Shown piece after piece: positions 26,466 to 36,684 of a stretch of DNA of 64,000 nucleotides (position 1 is the first letter of the stretch; the number at the start of each line of letters is the position of its first letter). A program made the position numbers and the translations under genes. The notes beneath the pieces were generated by a model that was not told the DNA's origin, did no database searches, and saw only the letters and a list, made by a program, of their open reading frames with translations. Source of the DNA: Flavivirga rizhaonensis (GTDB lineage Bacteria > Bacteroidota > Bacteroidia > Flavobacteriales > Flavobacteriaceae); contig NZ_SRSO01000006.1 of the NCBI RefSeq assembly GCF_004791695.1, positions 124,001 to 188,000 of the forward strand, written 5' to 3'.

Positions 26466-26945
26466 CTATTTATAGTTCGTATTAATTTTAAACTCAAACT
26501 CATCGTCTCCTAAAATGCATTTACCATCTACAATGCTACATACTTGATATTCATAATACCCCTTAATCACTGGACTTACAGAAAGTATTTTTACTTTTTG
26601 TCGAAATTCTGCGCTATGTTCAAAATAATTCACATGAACTTCAAACACCTTATCATATTCCTTTTTGGTATCAATGGGTATTACTTCCCCTATAAGCTGA
26701 TAACTACCATTCGGTTCAAACTCAAAAGTTGTGGGCAAAGGACCGATTTTATAATTTTGAATATTACTATATAAATGCCAGGTAGTATCTAGTTTAATGT
26801 TAAAGATTAGTTCGACAATATCTCCTTGTTTTATATTTTGTTTTGATAGGTTACATTGCCATTTGGCGGGTTCCAAAATTTGAGCGGTTGCCGTTATACA
26901 AACTAACAAGGAACAGTACAGTACTATTTGTTTTAATATATTCAT
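26466..26945 (-). CDS. DsbD N-terminal-domain periplasmic protein
   Basis: A protein of 159 residues with a signal peptide ending TATA. The mature part is the immunoglobulin-like DsbD-N domain: W in the AKWQCNLSK region, WHLYS, then YEYQVCSIVDGKCILGDDEF, which matches the Cys-x-Cys-loop end of the family. DsbD-N takes electrons from the membrane part and passes them to periplasmic thioredoxins; here the membrane part is absent. It lies 13 bases after the TlpA-like gene, its likely redox partner. Confidence 0.7.
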   Translation of the reverse strand: MNILKQIVLYCSLLVCITATAQILEPAKWQCNLSKQNIKQGDIVELIFNIKLDTTWHLYSNIQNYKIGPLPTTFEFEPNGSYQLIGEVIPIDTKKEYDKVFEVHVNYFEHSAEFRQKVKILSVSPVIKGYYEYQVCSIVDGKCILGDDEFEFKINTNYK

Positions 26946-26958
26946 AGGTGTTTATTTT

Positions 26959-28308
26959 TTAATTCTCTAAACCTAAGTATTTACGGATTAAGGGCTCTAA
27001 TCGTTCACCTCTTGCATTTCTATCTACAATCTTCCCCTCCTTGTCTAACAACCAAACTGTAGGCAATGCTGTAATGTTATATAAAGCGTGAAAGCTTACC
27101 AATGCATCTGCTCCATTATCTAAACGCTGTGGCCAAGTGGCATTCTTTTTCTTTATAATTTCTTCTACAAGTTCCTTAGCTTTATCCCCATGTGCTACAA
27201 TCCCAATCACTTCAAACCCTTGGTTACGATACTTGTCATACAACGATTTTAAATGCGGCATTTCTTTAAGACAAGGCGCACAGTTAATGGACCAAAAATC
27301 GATTAATACGACTTTACCTCTCAAATTGTTTAGGTTTATTTCTTTACCACCCATTGATGTAAATACCATTTCCAACGGTTCTTCAGAAGATTTTTTCTCT
27401 AATGTTTCCTCTGCTTCCAAATTATTCGCTAAAACTTTATGTAAAGCCTTAACCCCCAAACGATCAGACAGAGGACTACTATTACCTGTTTTTATAAAAA
27501 ACTCCTTCATATAGGTTCTTGCTAGTTTAGGCGAAACCTGTTTAAGGTTATTCAAAAAAGACGGGATATATCTTGACAAACGCTCAGAGTTTGGGTAGGT
27601 GTCTATAAGTTTATAGAGGCGTTGCCGAAAAGAAGCCCAGTAATAGGTATCAATAGACTCCCAATAATCAGATTCCATAGGTTCTTTTGGTAGACAAAAA
27701 TACCTTTCTTTTGCTAACATATAATCTCGGCTTATAAGACCCATAGATACAAGTAATTTACGATCTATTGATGCGTTGGAAGCTAAAGTTATTTCTATCA
27801 ATTTATTTCCATATTGTAACCATCGTTCTTTAGCTTGTTCGTCTATAGGTAACGCACGACGTGCCTGAGCCCATTCTTTTGATGAACTTGTTCTTTGAAA
27901 TTTTAAAAGAAATTGGGATTGGTCTTCGGGCATATTTTCTGCAATAAACAAAGGTCTAAAAGGAGAACTTAAAAAAAACCTTAAGGCTTTTTCATAATGT
28001 GAATTATTAGGGTACTTGTTCAAAAAATCTTCTACTAACCTATTTCTGTTTAACTTAAGTTCGTCCACATATTTTAAATACTCAAAAACATTTGCTTTTT
28101 TAACGATCTCAGCTTCTTCATAAGTTGAAGTAAACATGTTTTTTATGTAATTCAAATGCTCCCAATCTTTTTCAACTTGTGTTTTTTCATCAGCTATGTT
28201 TTCCAGTGGAGTTTTTGTATTAGTATTATTGTTTTGTGAGCAAACACTATTTGTAAACCCAACGTATGATAGCAACATAAGAAAACTTGTTATTGTTTTT
28301 AAATTCAT
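26959..28308 (-). CDS. TlpA-family thioredoxin-like protein
   Basis: A protein of 449 residues with a signal peptide (about 25 residues). The first 300 residues are a helical domain of the type found with flavobacterial TlpA proteins. The thioredoxin fold fills the end: FWSINCAPCLKEMPHL with the C-x2-C centre near residue 343, the cis-proline loop NITALPTVWLLD later. Such proteins reduce disulfides in the periplasm. It lies between SusD and DsbD-N genes on the same strand. A truncated paralogue of its N-terminal part is at 18666-19034. Confidence 0.85.
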   Translation of the reverse strand: MNLKTITSFLMLLSYVGFTNSVCSQNNNTNTKTPLENIADEKTQVEKDWEHLNYIKNMFTSTYEEAEIVKKANVFEYLKYVDELKLNRNRLVEDFLNKYPNNSHYEKALRFFLSSPFRPLFIAENMPEDQSQFLLKFQRTSSSKEWAQARRALPIDEQAKERWLQYGNKLIEITLASNASIDRKLLVSMGLISRDYMLAKERYFCLPKEPMESDYWESIDTYYWASFRQRLYKLIDTYPNSERLSRYIPSFLNNLKQVSPKLARTYMKEFFIKTGNSSPLSDRLGVKALHKVLANNLEAEETLEKKSSEEPLEMVFTSMGGKEINLNNLRGKVVLIDFWSINCAPCLKEMPHLKSLYDKYRNQGFEVIGIVAHGDKAKELVEEIIKKKNATWPQRLDNGADALVSFHALYNITALPTVWLLDKEGKIVDRNARGERLEPLIRKYLGLEN

Positions 28309-28387
28309 TTTTTATGTTTTTGTTTGTTTTTCAGTAAGCTCAGGATAATAATATTTGTCTGGTTGGACATCTTATTAGTTTTAAATC

Positions 28388-29821
28388 TTAGTATCCTAAA
28401 TTTTGTGGTTTAAGGTATGGGTTGGCTAATAACTCTGTATCTGGAATAGGGAATAATATATGTGTATTTAGCCAGTTCGCTTTTAAAGGTGTTAGTGCTT
28501 CGATGGCTTTTTTCATTCGTTTTAAATCAAACCAACGCTGCCCGTGTTCGGTAAACAATTCTACTTGACGTTCCTGAAGGATAGCATCTAATAAATTATT
28601 CAGGGTGGTAGCCGTCGTATTGCCTAAACCTGCTCTATTTCTTATGATGTTGAGATCTTCCTGTGCTCCGTCAATATCACCCATATGTGCCCTAGCCTCC
28701 GCACGTATTAAATATTGCTCTGCCAAACGAAAAATAATAGAATATTCTAATGAGGCTTGGGTGGTACTAATAAGAGTTTCTTTGTATTTATGTGCAAAAT
28801 ACAATGTGGTAAGACCATCGGTACTAGTAACGCTTCCAACCCAATTCGATTGTCGTAAATCACCAAGCTCAAAAGTAGCCAATAGGTTATCGGTAAGCGT
28901 GTAACCTTCAGTGGTAGGGGCAACCTTAATAACTAATTGTTGTCCCTCTTGGGTATTTCTTGGACTATCTCCAGGTTTAAACTGCCAAAGGGTTTCTGGT
29001 GAATCCTTAAGAAATACTTTACTTAAATCTGCCTCTAATACATGTGAATCAATAACATTAGTCGCTATGGTTTCTGCTAAGGTCCAATTTTCAGTATACA
29101 GATAGATTCTTGATAATAAAGCGTTGGCGGCTGATTTGTTGGGATATATCCGTTCTCCACTGGCATCGTCCAACAAACTTAAAGATAAAGTAAGATCTGC
29201 TATAATATTTTCATAAACTAAATTCACAGGCATACGAGCAACTGTATTGTTTTCTATATAATTAGTTGTAGTGATATACGGGACATCCCCATACAATCCT
29301 ACCAATAAACTATGTAAATAGCCGCGAACAAACAATGCTTCTCCTTTAAACTTTTGTTGGTCATCCACGTTTAAAGCACTGGAATTTTCTACCCCTTTAA
29401 TAATATCATTGGCTGCATAAATTAGATTATAAGCATGGCTCCACCAACTGGATATAGTCTCATTTGATGCAGTAATATTGTGGTTATAAATTTTTAAATA
29501 ATCTTCATTAGTTCCAATATAGTCCAACTCATCTGAATATGTGCCCATTAAAATACTTAGCCCAGAACTACCTGACACCATGCCCTGTGCTTGCATTTTA
29601 TAATAGATATTTGCCAAAGCAGATTCTACCGTTGCAGAATCTTCAAATACGGTTTCCGATACCAATTTGTTTATAGGCGGATCTATTTCCAAAAATGACT
29701 CACAAGACACCAAATAGAAAGACAAAAAAGAAAACATTAATATTTTAATGGTACCTAGTATTTTGCAAAAGGTATTGTATTCTAATCCCTTTGTGTACTT
29801 ACTGCTTTTTTTAAGCTTCAT
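28388..29821 (-). CDS. susD: SusD/RagB-type outer-membrane lipoprotein
   Basis: A protein of 477 residues. The signal region ends in LVSC, a lipobox-like cysteine, followed by ESFLEIDPP, the typical start of SusD proteins. The tetratricopeptide-type helical core and the C-terminal RNRAGL, LQERQVELFTEHGQRWFDLKR motif are all present. It captures substrate at the cell surface and acts as the lid of the SusC pore encoded just upstream. The substrate cannot be told; no glycosidase or peptidase gene lies next to it. Confidence 0.9.
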   Translation of the reverse strand: MKLKKSSKYTKGLEYNTFCKILGTIKILMFSFLSFYLVSCESFLEIDPPINKLVSETVFEDSATVESALANIYYKMQAQGMVSGSSGLSILMGTYSDELDYIGTNEDYLKIYNHNITASNETISSWWSHAYNLIYAANDIIKGVENSSALNVDDQQKFKGEALFVRGYLHSLLVGLYGDVPYITTTNYIENNTVARMPVNLVYENIIADLTLSLSLLDDASGERIYPNKSAANALLSRIYLYTENWTLAETIATNVIDSHVLEADLSKVFLKDSPETLWQFKPGDSPRNTQEGQQLVIKVAPTTEGYTLTDNLLATFELGDLRQSNWVGSVTSTDGLTTLYFAHKYKETLISTTQASLEYSIIFRLAEQYLIRAEARAHMGDIDGAQEDLNIIRNRAGLGNTTATTLNNLLDAILQERQVELFTEHGQRWFDLKRMKKAIEALTPLKANWLNTHILFPIPDTELLANPYLKPQNLGY

Positions 29822-29839
29822 GATATGTTTTTTTAAAAA

Positions 29840-32800
29840 TTAAAAACCTAGCCTTGCCCCTAAAGAGATTTGTTTTAATGGTGGTAGAACTCTATTCACA
29901 GGTTGTTCTGGGTCTGCTCCCTCATAGTTAGTAATGGTTAATAAATTTTGTCCTTGCAAATAAAGATCTATATCCATACCATAGCTCCATGTTGTGGGTA
30001 CTTTATAATTTAATGCTATATTTCGTAGTCGAATAAAGGAAGCATCGGATATGATTGCGCTACTTGCGCTTTGATTTTCACTATAAAAACCTGCAATCTG
30101 TATCGGCGCAATGTCTCCAGGTTCTTGCCAGCGATTTAAGAGCTGTATTGGACCATTAAATCTAAACCCAGCAGCTGGACTTGCTGCCAAATAATTCCTA
30201 CCCTTTTGCTTTTTAAACTGAAAGAAAAAATTTAGAGATACATTTTTATACGTTAGCGTGTTACCTAGTCCTCCGTAAAATTTAGGAGCCAAATCTTCAA
30301 ACCAATTTTTATCATCCAAAGTTGTTATGCTACCGTCATTATTATAATCTTCAAATTCGTAGAACCCTGTATCTGGATTGACGCCTAAAGCGTGGAAGAA
30401 CCGTGTTTCTGTTAAAGGTTTTCCTATTCTATATGTATTAGCAAAGGCCGAATTCTCTATATTTGGAAATTTTAATAGTTTGTTTTTAGGTACGGTTAGG
30501 TTAAACGTCGTTGACCAATTAAAATGCTTTTTTTGGATATTTATGGTACGTACATCTAACTCAAACCCTGTGTTTTCTACAGTCGCATCAAAATTACCTG
30601 TTAAACTATTAAAACCCGTTGTGGTTGCTAAAGGAATTCCAACCAATTGGTTTGAGGAACGGTTTTGATACCATGCTGGGTTTAGCAGTATTCGGTCCTT
30701 AAAAAAGCCTAGTTCCAAAGCAAATTCTAGTTTTTTATTTTCTTCCCAACCATAGTTTGGGTTAAAAATTCCAGTTGGCTCCAGTGCATTAATTCCATTG
30801 TAATCATAACCAATAACATCATAGGTGTCTAAAAATTTATAGTCTCCTATATTGTCACTGCCTGTAGTGCCATAACTACCTCTTATTTTTCCAAAACTTA
30901 TTATACTATTGTCATTAAACAAAACTTCCTCTGAAAAAATCCAAGCTCCTCCAATAGCCCCAAAATTTCCAAACAGTTTGTTTGAACCAAAACGAGAAGA
31001 CCCATCTCTTCTCCCTGTTAAGTTTAAAATGTATTTGTCTTTAAAATTAAAATTAATTCTTCCAAAAAAGGCTTGATAACGGTATTCGCTGTTGTTATTT
31101 TGAAGCACTTCAATGGTCTCTGCTGCAGAAAAATTGAGTATAAGGTTGTTGCTCGAAAAACCTGTTCCCCGTTGTACTAATTGTTCGGTAGTCTGTTTTT
31201 GAAAGGTACTTCCAATTAATATTTTTAGGTCTATGTCCCCCCATTGTTTCTGCCAATTAAGCTGTGGTTCTATGATCCATGATTGACGATCACTGCTATT
31301 AGTGGTGTGGGATGATAAACTTGAATCAAATCCTCTGCTCGGATTAAATGCAGTACTTGGATAAGTAATATAAGATTCCAACTGGTAGTTATTATAACCT
31401 AAATTCGTTTTTAGCTCCAAATTTGTATGTAGTTGATAGGATAATACTGTATTTGCTATGAGCGTATTAGTCTTTGCCCGATATTCTCGTTCTAAAGATG
31501 CAAGAGGATTATTAAAGGTGTTGTTCTCCCAATTAAGGTTTCCTTCATTATCATATAAGGCTGGGGCATTTGGTTCAAGCGTATTGGCTAAATAAGTAAA
31601 ATCTGCTAAAGGAAGTTGGTTATTTTCAATAGAATAACTCGTCGACAGATTGATTTTAAAAAGCTGGTTGCTGGATTGGTGGTTTATATTGCTACGCAAC
31701 GATGCTTTTTTATAGTTGGCATCTCCAGGAAACACTGTGGTTTCTTTTTGATATGCACCACTGAATAAAAATTGGGTTTGTTCGCTACCACCCGAAAGAG
31801 ATAATTGTATATTGTTACGATAGGCAGTATTACCAATTAACACCTTTTGCCAATTGGTATAGCGATTTTGATCCCAAAGATTAACTTCTGGAATTTCAGA
31901 ATTGAAATCAGGGTTGTTAATTGCAAAACCAAATCCAATGTTATTAAGTGCCTCTTTGCGTAGTTCTAAATACTGTTCTGTGTTTAATAAATCCATTAAA
32001 CGGGTGACTTTGCTAAAAGTGTTAATTACATTTACCATCACCTTTGTTTTACCAGAGGTTCCTTTTTTAGTGGTAATAAGTACTACGCCATTAGCCCCAC
32101 GAGACCCATAAATAGCTGTAGCATCTGCATCTTTAAGCACTTCTATACTTTTTATATCCGCCGGATTAATAGCATTTAAAGGGCTGACATTTTTATCGTG
32201 AGTTAAAGACCCTATAGCTTCTAAAGATAGTGATCCGTAAGGCACACCATCTATTATAAATAAAGGGGTAGTACCACCGTTTAAAAAATTTTTTCCTCTG
32301 ATTTCGATGTCAAAACCACTCCCAGGTACTCCTGATGTCTGCCTAATATTAACACCCGCCATATGCCCTTGCATGGCTGCTATAGGGTTATTTACGGGTT
32401 GTTTTTCGATGGTCTTTGCTGATATTTTGGCAATGCTTCCAGTCGTTTCCCTTTTAGAAGTATTGTAATACCCTGCATTAATAGTGACTTCTTCGAGCTG
32501 ACTTATACTTTCTTTTAAAGTTATATTAATAGTGGTTTGATTACCTACTGTCACTTCTTGATTTTCAAAACCTAAAGATGAAAATACTAATACATTGGCA
32601 GGGTCGGGTACTAATAAGCTGTAGAATCCGTTAAAATCCGATGCTGTACCTGTTTTTGTACCTTTTATTAATATTGTTGTGCCTGGTATTGGAAGCCCTT
32701 TTTCGTCGATAATTTTACCAGATATTTTTTTTTGAAGCCGCTTATTGGCCCTTGTGATTTCTTTGATTATAATATTATTGTTAGCTGTTACTATAATAGT

Positions 32801-33124
32801 ATAATCACCACCTGATAAACTTTCTTGAAGTAATTTATAAGTACGAATATTTCCTTTTTTAACGTTTATTTTTTGGGATTTATTAAAGATCCCTTCTTCA
32901 TATACAAAACTATAGTTAGTTTGCTTCATAATAAGGTCAAAGACTTCATCTACTGTTAAAACTTTATCTGTATCAATTGTAATTTTAGAACTTTGAGATA
33001 TAAGATTGTTAGGCGCTAAACCAAATACGGACACACAACATAATAACATAAGAGCTCTCATAAGGTATAATATTAATCGCCTTTTTCTAATAAAGAAATG
33101 AGCGAGCTTTAATTTTATTTCCAT
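29840..33124 (-). CDS. susC: SusC/RagA-type TonB-dependent transporter with STN domain
   Basis: A protein of 1094 residues. An N-terminal signal is followed by an STN domain (about residues 45-125) that receives signals for a FecR/sigma pair, a carboxypeptidase-regulatory-like beta domain (about 133-215), a plug domain (containing GVNIRQTSGVPGSG and FIIDGVPYG, then ATAIYGSRGANGVVLITTKKG), and a beta barrel to the end. It imports the SusD-bound substrate with energy from TonB. The STN domain ties it to the FecR and ECF sigma genes upstream. Confidence 0.92.
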   Translation of the reverse strand: MEIKLKLAHFFIRKRRLILYLMRALMLLCCVSVFGLAPNNLISQSSKITIDTDKVLTVDEVFDLIMKQTNYSFVYEEGIFNKSQKINVKKGNIRTYKLLQESLSGGDYTIIVTANNNIIIKEITRANKRLQKKISGKIIDEKGLPIPGTTILIKGTKTGTASDFNGFYSLLVPDPANVLVFSSLGFENQEVTVGNQTTINITLKESISQLEEVTINAGYYNTSKRETTGSIAKISAKTIEKQPVNNPIAAMQGHMAGVNIRQTSGVPGSGFDIEIRGKNFLNGGTTPLFIIDGVPYGSLSLEAIGSLTHDKNVSPLNAINPADIKSIEVLKDADATAIYGSRGANGVVLITTKKGTSGKTKVMVNVINTFSKVTRLMDLLNTEQYLELRKEALNNIGFGFAINNPDFNSEIPEVNLWDQNRYTNWQKVLIGNTAYRNNIQLSLSGGSEQTQFLFSGAYQKETTVFPGDANYKKASLRSNINHQSSNQLFKINLSTSYSIENNQLPLADFTYLANTLEPNAPALYDNEGNLNWENNTFNNPLASLEREYRAKTNTLIANTVLSYQLHTNLELKTNLGYNNYQLESYITYPSTAFNPSRGFDSSLSSHTTNSSDRQSWIIEPQLNWQKQWGDIDLKILIGSTFQKQTTEQLVQRGTGFSSNNLILNFSAAETIEVLQNNNSEYRYQAFFGRINFNFKDKYILNLTGRRDGSSRFGSNKLFGNFGAIGGAWIFSEEVLFNDNSIISFGKIRGSYGTTGSDNIGDYKFLDTYDVIGYDYNGINALEPTGIFNPNYGWEENKKLEFALELGFFKDRILLNPAWYQNRSSNQLVGIPLATTTGFNSLTGNFDATVENTGFELDVRTINIQKKHFNWSTTFNLTVPKNKLLKFPNIENSAFANTYRIGKPLTETRFFHALGVNPDTGFYEFEDYNNDGSITTLDDKNWFEDLAPKFYGGLGNTLTYKNVSLNFFFQFKKQKGRNYLAASPAAGFRFNGPIQLLNRWQEPGDIAPIQIAGFYSENQSASSAIISDASFIRLRNIALNYKVPTTWSYGMDIDLYLQGQNLLTITNYEGADPEQPVNRVLPPLKQISLGARLGF

Positions 33125-33301
33125 AAATTAGTGTAATATTAATTAGTTAGTAGTTTTGATTAATTAATACAGATAAGGGGAATTCAGTTTCTAACTTTGC
33201 AAGGTGCGAACTGTTTTTCTCCTTTTTTAAATGAAACCCAATGTTGGTAATCACCTTCATCGGGATTTCATTTTATATGTAGTTTTTTTAAAAGCTCTAT
33301 C

Positions 33302-34489
33302 CTAATTTTTAATAATCCGTTTGGTTTCTGTGCTATGGTCTGTTTGTATTTGTAAAAAATAAAGTCCTTTTGACAGGCTGCTAACATCAATATTTTGGCT
33401 TTTAGTTTGTATTATTAATTGTCCTAAATTATTATATAAGTTGATGGATTTTAAATCAGAAACATTTTTAATAGTTAATATATTCTGTACTGGATTAGGA
33501 TACACTAATGCTTTTTGTTGAGTTATATAATCTTTAGGGGTTGATAAAGTTATAAAAGAATTTACCGATAAATGGTCAAACCCCATTGACGAAGCCGAAG
33601 CAGTTACCGTAAAGGACGTGACGTTAATCCAATTTAAGTCAACCGTTCCCCCTGCTGGTGCCGCGCCACCAACTAGTGATACTGTTTTCGCTGTATTAAC
33701 CCCTAAAGGTGAGGGGGTAAACGTATAGTCTACATTTTGAGTAGAAACCTCTATAGGTAAAATAGAATTAACCACAACAGGTTGATTAAATGCAAATGTA
33801 ACTGAAGTGGTGCTTCCACCAGTATAAACAAGGTTGTCTATTGTGCCCATCCAACCTCCCCAATTGGTAGGAATGACTAAACCATTTCCATCATCATTAG
33901 TAGTAGTCAAAACAATACCATCAATAGTTTCAGTAGTGCTTTGTTCATCGACACTACGAACAGCGTCTTCCCAATCAAAAACGGTTTGTGCATTAATAGG
34001 GAAAACCGATAAATGGTCAAACCCCATTGACGAAGCCGAAGCAGTTACCGTAAAGGACGTGACGTTAATCCAATTTAAGTCAACCGTTCCCCCTGCTGGT
34101 GCCGCGCCACCAACTAGTGATACTGTTTTCGCTGTATTAACCCCTAAAGGTGAGGGGGTAAACGTATAGTCTACATTTTGAGTAGAAACCTCTATAGGTA
34201 AAATAGAATTAACCACAACAGGTTGATTAAATGCAAATGTAACTGAAGTGGTGCTTCCACCAGTATAAACAAGGTTGTCTATTGTGCCCATCCAACCTCC
34301 CCAATTGGTAGGAATGACTAAACCATTTCCATCATCATTAGTAGTAGTCAAAACAATACCATCAATAGTTTCAGTAGTGCTTTGTTCATCGACACTACGA
34401 ACAGCGTCTTCCCAATCAAAAATGGTTTGTGCATTAATAATATTAAGGCATAGTGTTAGTGTGACTATTAAAATTGTAATTTTTTTCAT
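33302..34489 (-). CDS. Secreted T9SS protein with two near-identical domains
   Basis: A protein of 395 residues: signal peptide (20 residues), two beta-sandwich domains of 147 residues each that are almost identical in sequence, then a 70-residue C-terminal type A sorting domain (ALVYPNPVQNILTIKN and GKLY-like GLYFLQIQT) that directs export by the type IX system. The domain begins at a FDWEDAVRS stretch and contains GLVIPTNWGGWMGT. It may be the surface-bound partner of the SusC/SusD system, between FecR and SusC. Function of the domain unknown. Confidence 0.8.
   Translation of the reverse strand: MKKITILIVTLTLCLNIINAQTIFDWEDAVRSVDEQSTTETIDGIVLTTTNDDGNGLVIPTNWGGWMGTIDNLVYTGGSTTSVTFAFNQPVVVNSILPIEVSTQNVDYTFTPSPLGVNTAKTVSLVGGAAPAGGTVDLNWINVTSFTVTASASSMGFDHLSVFPINAQTVFDWEDAVRSVDEQSTTETIDGIVLTTTNDDGNGLVIPTNWGGWMGTIDNLVYTGGSTTSVTFAFNQPVVVNSILPIEVSTQNVDYTFTPSPLGVNTAKTVSLVGGAAPAGGTVDLNWINVTSFTVTASASSMGFDHLSVNSFITLSTPKDYITQQKALVYPNPVQNILTIKNVSDLKSINLYNNLGQLIIQTKSQNIDVSSLSKGLYFLQIQTDHSTETKRIIKN
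33564..34439. repeat. Near-perfect 441-bp tandem duplication
   Basis: The blocks at about 33564-33998 and 34005-34439 are identical at nearly every base; one clear difference is ACGG versus ATGG near the end. The period of 441 bases is 147 codons, so the reading frame is kept. Such identity without synonymous changes points to a very recent duplication or gene conversion, or to an assembly-sensitive region. Confidence 0.9.
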
Positions 34490-34660
34490 GATTAAATTTT
34501 TTTGGATTAATTAGTTATTATTAGAATTGTCAGTTGTTCAATTTATGGTGTTCTTTCCTTCCGTACCTTTTGGCACGTTTTTTAAATACAATATTTATTA
34601 TTATAATTGGGGTCTTCGTTCTAGCGATACACAAGGTCATGTGTTAACGCTTAGCTCTAC

Positions 34661-35836
34661 TTATTTAATTGTAATCGTTTTATTGTTGATAGCATAATTG
34701 TTGATAGACGTTGACTCGATAATTGACATCACTTCTTCAATGCTTTGGCTTTTCTTTAAGACTCCTTTAAATTTTATATTTTTGTGAGCTTCTTTTTCAA
34801 ATATAACCTCCATATCATACCAACGTGCCAATACCTTCATCAAATCCTCTAAACGCTTACCTTGAAATCTGAAAATACCATCTTTCCAAGAAATTTCATT
34901 ATACGTGTCTACTTCTGATATAGCTATTGTATTGTTCTGTGTATTTAAAACAGACTGTTCCCCAGGCACCAATGTTTTATTCGAATACTGTGTGTTTACA
35001 GCTACCGAGCCTTCAATAAGTGTTGTATAAATATGGGCTTCATCTTTGTAAGCTTTAATGTTGAATTCTGTACCAAGCACTTCAATTTCTTGTTCTTTAT
35101 GAAACACCTTAAATTTAGCACCATTATGCTCTGTACTTGGTGAGACATCAAAATAAGCTTCACCATAAACAAGCTCGACTTGTCTGGTTTCGCCTTTAAC
35201 GAAGGCAACTGGATATTTTAATTGGGATTCGGAATTTAACCAAACTTTAGTACCGTCTGATAATTGTATATGAAACTGCCCGCCTCTAGGAATGGCTAAC
35301 GTATTATACATCATATCTTTGATAGCTTTGGCTTTTGTGCTATACACTATTTCTTCGCCATTACTGTTTGCATTTGATGTTTGGTAAGTTGTCCCTTTTT
35401 CTAACGCAACTTTAGAACCATCTTCCAAAATAAGTGTTGCCTTATCTGTTCCTGTTTCGATATTGTTGTCGACAATGATTGTTTCATTACTTTGCAGACT
35501 CCCAATATTATCATTTAAGAAAAACGTGATACCCAATAAAACCGCTATAGATGCCGCTGCTGCATAATACCGATACATTGGTTTAACCTTAGGCTTAGTT
35601 TTAGTTTTTTGCTTGGTGCTTTCCATGAAGTTCTCCCAAGCTCTTTGTTTATTTAATTTGCTTGTAAACTCAAAACGTTCTTGCTTTTTATTTTTATCGA
35701 GAATATTTGAGAGAACATAATTTTTTTCATCATCTGTAAGATCTTTAGATTTTTCTAATTCCTCAATTTTTTCTCCTTTAAATATGGAGTCGGCAACTTT
35801 ACTCGAGAGTAATTTGATTTTATCAAAACTGGACAT
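34661..35836 (-). CDS. FecR-family anti-sigma factor
   Basis: A protein of 391 residues with an N-terminal cytosolic anti-sigma part, one membrane helix near residues 92-110 (YYAAAASIAVLLGITFFL), a periplasmic FecR domain (PRGGQFHIQLSDGTKVWLNS and GEAYFDVSP) and a C-terminal DUF4974-type domain. It holds the ECF sigma factor encoded upstream until the STN domain of the SusC protein signals substrate. The order sigma, FecR, SusC, SusD on one strand is the classical one. Confidence 0.9.
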   Translation of the reverse strand: MSSFDKIKLLSSKVADSIFKGEKIEELEKSKDLTDDEKNYVLSNILDKNKKQERFEFTSKLNKQRAWENFMESTKQKTKTKPKVKPMYRYYAAAASIAVLLGITFFLNDNIGSLQSNETIIVDNNIETGTDKATLILEDGSKVALEKGTTYQTSNANSNGEEIVYSTKAKAIKDMMYNTLAIPRGGQFHIQLSDGTKVWLNSESQLKYPVAFVKGETRQVELVYGEAYFDVSPSTEHNGAKFKVFHKEQEIEVLGTEFNIKAYKDEAHIYTTLIEGSVAVNTQYSNKTLVPGEQSVLNTQNNTIAISEVDTYNEISWKDGIFRFQGKRLEDLMKVLARWYDMEVIFEKEAHKNIKFKGVLKKSQSIEEVMSIIESTSINNYAINNKTITIK

Positions 35837-35900
35837 AAAATGTTTTTGTATACTATAATAACAATTGGAAATACAAATCGGGGGTAGTGGAACTAAAAAA

Positions 35901-36428
35901 TTATTTAATTCTTAAGTGAGCTAAGTCTTTTCTGAGTTTTTTATAGGCGTCACTTTTATACGATTTTACCGTTTCAAAGCTTATACCTAATTTATTCGCT
36001 ATTTCTTGATTAGTGAGGCCCTCAAAGCTTAATTTCATTACCTCTCGACATTTAGGAGGTAATGCCTCAATTGCTTTTTCAACTAAAGCAGATGCTTCTA
36101 GGATAACAGTTTCTTTAATAAAGTAATTTTCAGTTTGTAATATTTCTAAATTTTCAGGAGGATGAGCTTTAACAGATTTTGAATAATGACTCTTCAAAAA
36201 GTTTAATGATGCATTTTTTACAGCAACATAAAAAAAGCCTTTTGCTTTGTCTAAATCTTCAAAATAGAGTCCCTTTTCCCACGCTTTTACAAAAACCTCT
36301 TGAACAATATCCTCTGAATAATTCACATCATTAACATATTTGTTAGCAAAGAGACATAGAGGTGAATATAAGCGATTGAAAATTTTTTCAAATACTCCTA
36401 AACTTAGTCTGTCATTTTCCTCTATCAT
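35901..36428 (-). CDS. ECF-type RNA polymerase sigma-70 factor
   Basis: A protein of 175 residues with region 2 (residues about 15-80, including LFANKYVNDVNYSEDIVQEV) and region 4 (about 120-170, with LPPKCREVMKLSFEGLTNQE and a helix-turn-helix). It should direct transcription of the FecR, SusC, SusD genes downstream under control of FecR. It is an intact relative of the region-2-only protein at 19631. Confidence 0.9.
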   Translation of the reverse strand: MIEENDRLSLGVFEKIFNRLYSPLCLFANKYVNDVNYSEDIVQEVFVKAWEKGLYFEDLDKAKGFFYVAVKNASLNFLKSHYSKSVKAHPPENLEILQTENYFIKETVILEASALVEKAIEALPPKCREVMKLSFEGLTNQEIANKLGISFETVKSYKSDAYKKLRKDLAHLRIK

Positions 36429-36464
36429 ACTTCTATTTTAGTCTATAATTTTCTATGTTAATGT

Positions 36465-36659
36465 CTACTTGCAATATGAAAATTTAGAATTAAATATAAC
36501 TATTTGTAAATCAATCTCTAATTTTAATACTCTTTTATGGTATAGAAATTGAGCGTTACCAATGCGGAAATTTTGAGCGAAATATTTGCGTTTATCCTCT
36601 GGGAGTTTTGCTAGAAACTCGGTTTGATTTTTTATTTGTTCTTCGTTTGTATGCTTCAT
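36465..36659 (-). CDS. Small basic hypothetical protein, 64 aa
   Basis: A short charged protein beginning MKHTNEEQIKNQTEFLAKLP. No membrane segment. Possibly a small regulator; position 37 bases upstream of the sigma gene on the same strand. Not recognised, and the coding nature is not certain. Confidence 0.4.
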   Translation of the reverse strand: MKHTNEEQIKNQTEFLAKLPEDKRKYFAQNFRIGNAQFLYHKRVLKLEIDLQIVIFNSKFSYCK

Positions 36660-36684
36660 GCTAAAAGTTTAAACCAATAGTTCA

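Noticed and set aside
34275..34514. Forward frames opposite the T9SS gene
   Set aside because: They repeat because the sense gene repeats; they have no start context and no domain.
34580..34602. Small hairpin with T run between FecR and T9SS genes
   Set aside because: The stem is short with a mismatch, and it points on the + strand where no gene ends.
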